NCBI GenBank assembly: GCA_016926985.1
Contig: JAFGNO010000144.1
Coordinates: 1 to 8,824, forward strand
Direction: 5' to 3'
Length of the DNA: 8,824 bases
Source of the DNA: Anaerolineae bacterium
GTDB taxonomy: Bacteria; Chloroflexota; Anaerolineae; Aggregatilineales; UBA3940
A program made the translations under genes and the position numbers. Below, piece after piece: positions 5,005 to 8,824 of this stretch (position 1 is the stretch's first letter; each line of letters starts with the position of its first letter). The notes beneath the pieces were generated by a model, which ran no database searches, was not told the DNA's origin, and saw nothing but the letters and a program-made list of their open reading frames with translations.

Positions 5005-7536
5005 ATGCTCAAGCCACTGACGAGCCGCCTGGATGCCCTTTACCTGGATGTTGAAGAGCGCCGTTCTGTCCAGGCGTTCAGTCTCTCTTTGCTGGCCATG
5101 ATCGCCGGCTTGTTGATGTTTATCCCCCTGCTGATCGCGGCTGCCGGGCAGGGACAGGGCCTGGGATGGGCCACCCTCGGGCTGGTCGGCGCAGCAGGCG
5201 TGCTGACGGTCTCCGGCTGGCTCCTGTATACCGGAAAGGCCAGTCTTGCCAGGCCGATTATGCTTTACGGCATGCTGGCTGCCCTGTTTATCGGGGCGCT
5301 GCTGCCGGTCGGGATTGTCTCCGGCATACCGGTTGCCCTCCTGTTGATCTATCTCTCATTCAGCCTGCCTGCCGCGAAGCCCAATGGACGTCTCCCGCTT
5401 TTACTGGCCTATTTGCTGGCCCTGGTGGTGGCAGCATTTGTCCAAGGGGGAGGGGGTGGGCCTTCACCTGCTGCAGAGACCGGTCTGCTGACCCTCAATG
5501 GTGTGGCAGTGGGTCTGGGTATGCTGCTGCCTGGTCTCCTTATCCCGCTGATTGTCCAGAGGATGGAAGAGCCTGTACAGAGCCAGGAGGAAGATGCGGC
5601 GGTGTTGAATGCCATTTTGACCATCAGCCGCCTGGCCTCTGCCAATATGCACCTGGACAGCATGGCATCTAATATTGTCCGGCAGATAGCTTCCCGGCTT
5701 GGCTACAGCCGGGTGCTCATGCACCTGTTGAGCGAGGATGGGCAGAGCGCGATGCTCTACAGCAACGCGACATCTGCTACCCGTACCCGTGTGCCGGTCC
5801 TGCTGGGATCGGCCATCAGGGGGGCGATGGCCAATAAGCCTGTGTTATTTGACCGGGGCACAACCATGGCCGGCGACCTGCTGCCGGGTATGCTGTCCGG
5901 GCTTTCTGTCCCACTGGTGGTCGATGGGCGGGTTCGCGGTGTGCTGGGGGTACAGTCGCCGGCCAGCGAGGCTTTTGACGAAGATGATATTAACCGGCTG
6001 CAGATGATGGCCGATCACCTTGCCCCATCCGTATTCAATGCGCAGGCGTTTGGCTCTGAAGCAGCCATCCTCGAGACGGCCAGTCCGATCCTCCAGGCAG
6101 TGCGCGAACTGGCGGTTGCTGTTGGCCCGGAGGATGTGATCGCCACCCTTCGCACCTATATCAGCCCGGGAGTGGATTACGCCAGCATGGTTGCCCGCCG
6201 GGGATTTGACGATACCAGCGGCGAGCTTGAGGTGATCACGGAATGGAGCCGGGAAAACCTTCTCGGCCAGATTGGGACGCTTCCTGATCTGTTCGGGCTG
6301 ATCGGCAACCACGTGCTGGTAGCAGACGATCTCAGCGGGAGCAGTGTACCACATCCCTTCCGTGATGCGCTGGGCGGTATGCCGGAGCTGGTTAGCGCCG
6401 GGTGTTTCCCAATGGCGACCCGCGATTCGGTCATCGGGTATTTGCTGGTGGGGAGCCGTCAGCGCGAAGCCTTTGATGAGAAAGCTGCTGGCGACCTGGA
6501 GATTTATGCCCATCAGGCAGCCGTAACCGTGGCGAATCTGGTGCTGCTGCACCGGCTGAATACCTCACTCCGGGAGGCATCTACCCTTTACAGCACGTCG
6601 CTGGCTTTGAATGCGGCCCAGAACATGGGCGAGATTTTTGATATTGTGTTAAGTGAGATTGCCGATCTTGCCACGGCGGAGCGGACATCGGTTTACCTGG
6701 CTGGCCCCGATCCTCATACTGAAGTTGCCTATGTTGAAAACGTGGCCAGGATGGATTCCGGGATTTTGACCATACTACAGCAGCCAGACCGTTACGATCT
6801 TGCCAGCGCACCAATAATTTCGATTTATCCCCAGTCTAGGGCCAATATGGTGTTTAATCATATTGCCGGTGATGAGCGGATAGGCGAAGGGCAGCGCGGG
6901 GCCTTTATCCAGCGCGGGATCAATGCGGCGGCCCTAGTTCCAATCGTGACCGGAACCACCTGGTTGGGCGCCCTGCTTCTGGAATCGCGAGAAGCCCAGG
7001 CCTTTACCGACGATCTCATCCAGCGGGCCCGCAATATTGCCGATGTGGCGGCCCTGTCGATTGACCTCCAGATTCTGCTGGAAAACACCCGGCAGGCCTA
7101 TGCGCGCGAGCATGATATCCGCGAGGTCGTCGACGCTATCCGGCTTGCGATTACTCCGGATGACGTGTTGAACGCCGCTGATGAGGGTTTGAGCAGGTTG
7201 CTTCACTATCCCATTGAAACCATCCAGCAGGCGCGCCTGGGTGAGCGCAGCCTGCTGACCCCGTCAGAATGGCAAATCGTCCTCGATGTTGACCGGCAGG
7301 CGCAGCTTACCATCTCCAACCTGAACCTGCTGGAGCAGACCCAGCTGGCAGTTGCCCAGGAGCAGATTCTGGGCGAGATCAGCACCGACCTGCAGCGCGT
7401 GGTTGAGGTGGACGAGGTGATGCAAACCACCGTTCAAACCCTCCAATCCATGTTTACCGGCTATGATGTGCGGGTGCGGCTGACTCCACCTGAAGAAAAA
7501 CCGTTGGAAGATATGGAAACAGGACAGGGAACGTGA
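5005..7536 (+). CDS. Six-TM membrane protein with tandem GAF domains and no effector domain
   Basis: Probable membrane-anchored sensor of 843 aa. Six hydrophobic segments occupy about residues 25-47, 55-75, 84-105, 107-121, 130-147 and 164-184, with a Gly/Pro-rich stretch near 148-157. The cytoplasmic part holds three GAF-like modules (about 200-345, 360-515, 528-695), then a degenerate module with helical linkers (700-840) that stops after GYDVRVRL. GAF modules bind small molecules or mediate dimer signalling; no ligand can be assigned. There is a single cysteine and no Cys-His bilin pair, so a phytochrome-type chromophore is unlikely. No H-box, HATPase, GGDEF, EAL or PP2C motif is present, so it needs a partner for output. 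I chose the ATG at 5005 because AAGGA (4992-4996) lies 8 nt upstream; the in-frame ATG at 4996 overlaps that sequence. It lies 82 bp after the second receiver with no terminator between, which supports an operon. Confidence 0.85.
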   Translation: MLKPLTSRLDALYLDVEERRSVQAFSLSLLAMIAGLLMFIPLLIAAAGQGQGLGWATLGLVGAAGVLTVSGWLLYTGKASLARPIMLYGMLAALFIGALLPVGIVSGIPVALLLIYLSFSLPAAKPNGRLPLLLAYLLALVVAAFVQGGGGGPSPAAETGLLTLNGVAVGLGMLLPGLLIPLIVQRMEEPVQSQEEDAAVLNAILTISRLASANMHLDSMASNIVRQIASRLGYSRVLMHLLSEDGQSAMLYSNATSATRTRVPVLLGSAIRGAMANKPVLFDRGTTMAGDLLPGMLSGLSVPLVVDGRVRGVLGVQSPASEAFDEDDINRLQMMADHLAPSVFNAQAFGSEAAILETASPILQAVRELAVAVGPEDVIATLRTYISPGVDYASMVARRGFDDTSGELEVITEWSRENLLGQIGTLPDLFGLIGNHVLVADDLSGSSVPHPFRDALGGMPELVSAGCFPMATRDSVIGYLLVGSRQREAFDEKAAGDLEIYAHQAAVTVANLVLLHRLNTSLREASTLYSTSLALNAAQNMGEIFDIVLSEIADLATAERTSVYLAGPDPHTEVAYVENVARMDSGILTILQQPDRYDLASAPIISIYPQSRANMVFNHIAGDERIGEGQRGAFIQRGINAAALVPIVTGTTWLGALLLESREAQAFTDDLIQRARNIADVAALSIDLQILLENTRQAYAREHDIREVVDAIRLAITPDDVLNAADEGLSRLLHYPIETIQQARLGERSLLTPSEWQIVLDVDRQAQLTISNLNLLEQTQLAVAQEQILGEISTDLQRVVEVDEVMQTTVQTLQSMFTGYDVRVRLTPPEEKPLEDMETGQGT

Positions 7537-7570
7537 GCTTCTGTAACCGCAGCGGGCAAAGGGGATGCCT

Positions 7571-8824
7571 ATGACTACTGATATGAGAGAAGAAACGCTC
7601 TGGCAGATGCTGACCCGGCCTCATGCCTCGGTTACCGGGCGCCAGGCCATCCGCCAGGCGCGCACATTGGCCGGTGTAACCCTGGTTCTGCTGTTTGTTG
7701 ACTTCCTGATCATGGTTGCGTACGCCGTGGCAACCGGGCGGATTATGTCCTGGGAAATCGCAGTCCTGCTGGCCTTGGCCCTGGCTTATGGCCTCAGTCG
7801 TTCGGCGCGTCCCCGCTTATCAGCTTTGACGGTGGTTATCTTCCTGCTGATCACCAACTTTGTGATACTGGTTGTCCTTCGCAGTGATATCACCGTCAGA
7901 AATATCCTGTTTTTGATGCTGCCTTCCCTGATTGCGGCGCTGCTGCTGTCCAGCACCATGACCATCGCGACTGCGGCAGCATCAATCCTGGGGCTGCTGC
8001 TGTTTGGCCTGTTGGCTGCCTGGGTTGATTTTTCCCAGGCATTTACCTCGATTGTATCGCTGACGTTTGTCCTGACGCTGGTTGTGGTGACGGCGCTTCT
8101 CCGCGAGCGTGACATCCAGACGATTGAGCAGCAGTCCGAGGCGGTTGATACCGTCAGCAGGCTGCTTCAAGTCGATATGCAGCGCATTGCCCTGACGTCA
8201 GAAGTGGGGCGAGCAATTACGGCTATCCGCAATATGGATGCGCTGTTGAAGCGGGTTGTTAGCCTGATTGTTGAGCAGGCTGATTTCTATCATGCCCAGG
8301 TCTTCCTGATTGATGAGGCCGGTCGCTATGCCGTGCTGAGCGAGAGCACCGGCGAAGCAGGCAGGGAACTTCTTGCCCGCCAGCACCGGCTGGCAGTGGG
8401 ATCCCAGTCGGTGATCGGGCAGGTGACAGCGCGTGGTGAACCGGTTATTGCTTCCGATACCGACACCGATGTGGTACACCGCCGGAATGAGCTTCTCCCT
8501 TATACCCGCGCTGAGATGGCGCTTCCCCTGCGAATCGGGGACCGCGTTATCGGGGCGCTGGATATTCAGAGCATTCACCCTGATGCCTTTGATGAACGCG
8601 ATCTGGCGGTTTTCCAGACGATGGCCGACCAGCTTGCCGTTGCCATTGAGAATACCCGTCTTTTCGAACGTGCTCAGCGTGACCTGACCAACATTGAGCG
8701 GCTCAACCGGCAGCTTACCGGTGAGGCCTGGCGCCAATATGCCAGCGGGCGGAGCACAGCCAATGTGGTTGGCTACCTGGCTGGTGAGCAGGGCGTGAAA
8801 CCGCTGGCTGCCGGGGATGAGGAA
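7571..8824 (+). CDS. Second six-TM GAF-domain membrane protein (3' end outside window)
   Basis: The open frame runs uninterrupted for 418 codons to the right edge. Six hydrophobic segments lie at about residues 32-53, 61-76, 84-103, 111-128, 131-150 and 158-177, followed by a coiled-coil-like helix (178-205) and a well-formed GAF domain (208-365) with the typical core RIGDRVIGALDIQS and the final helix ADQLAVAIENTRLFE. A helical linker (366-390) follows, ending near LTGEAWRQYAS. The missing C-terminus may carry more GAF modules or a histidine kinase; the window cannot tell. The ATG at 7571 has AAAGGGG (7558-7564) 6 nt upstream; an in-frame ATG at 7565 abuts that sequence and is less likely. 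It starts 34 bp after the preceding GAF gene, clearly co-transcribed, and shares its architecture, so the two are probably partners or diverged paralogs. Confidence 0.9.
   Translation, partial: MTTDMREETLWQMLTRPHASVTGRQAIRQARTLAGVTLVLLFVDFLIMVAYAVATGRIMSWEIAVLLALALAYGLSRSARPRLSALTVVIFLLITNFVILVVLRSDITVRNILFLMLPSLIAALLLSSTMTIATAAASILGLLLFGLLAAWVDFSQAFTSIVSLTFVLTLVVVTALLRERDIQTIEQQSEAVDTVSRLLQVDMQRIALTSEVGRAITAIRNMDALLKRVVSLIVEQADFYHAQVFLIDEAGRYAVLSESTGEAGRELLARQHRLAVGSQSVIGQVTARGEPVIASDTDTDVVHRRNELLPYTRAEMALPLRIGDRVIGALDIQSIHPDAFDERDLAVFQTMADQLAVAIENTRLFERAQRDLTNIERLNRQLTGEAWRQYASGRSTANVVGYLAGEQGVKPLAAGDEE

Noticed and set aside
5845..6552. Minus-strand open frame of 235 codons within the GAF protein gene
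   Set aside because: Antisense shadow; the plus-strand frame has the continuous TM and GAF architecture.
8198..8737. Minus-strand open frame of 179 codons within the last gene
   Set aside because: The plus strand encodes a clear GAF domain through this region.

Overview
The window looks like a stretch of a moderately GC-rich bacterial chromosome, most likely Chloroflexota (Anaerolineae-like). That placement is an inference from protein style: multi-GAF membrane proteins, stand-alone receivers with Ala/Pro-rich tails, and a soluble sulfite-oxidase-type molybdoprotein. There is no rRNA or other marker to confirm it. I see no phage, IS element, CRISPR array or sign of recent transfer.

Left part (1-1571). 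A minus-strand ABC-transporter ATPase runs off the left edge. It has a candidate repressor operator (TAGTG-N7-CACTA) just downstream of its putative -10. Next comes a minus-strand tRNA-Val(CAC) with a strong promoter and its own terminator. Its promoter is back to back with the promoter of a plus-strand cytoplasmic molybdopterin oxidoreductase of the sulfite oxidase catalytic-domain family. That gene converges on dnaA, and a strong hairpin terminator separates them.

Middle (1569-3657). dnaA is on the minus strand and complete (476 aa). It has intact Walker A and B motifs, arginine finger and sensor II, but two normally conserved positions are changed: the sensor I Asp is Cys, and the DnaA-box-reading Asp of the domain IV signature is Ser. 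No dnaN, recF or rpmH is visible beside it. The 658-bp gap upstream holds no convincing gene. It does hold a perfect 17-nt palindrome, a second long dyad, clustered TGTCA/TGACA half-sites, one near-consensus DnaA box, and the plus-strand promoter of the next operon.

Right part (3480-8824). This is a plus-strand signalling operon: a DivK-like receiver with a C-terminal disordered tail, a second receiver behind a long N-terminal Pro/Ala/Lys/Glu-rich region, a six-TM protein with three GAF domains plus a degenerate GAF-like end and no effector, and a second six-TM/GAF protein cut by the right edge. No histidine kinase, GGDEF/EAL or DNA-binding output is visible. The inferred picture is that the membrane GAF proteins sense a signal and pass it, through a kinase in the truncated gene or elsewhere, to the two receivers, which would act by protein-protein contact. 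The operon has a leader of about 165 nt that could fold over its own Shine-Dalgarno, suggesting translational control.
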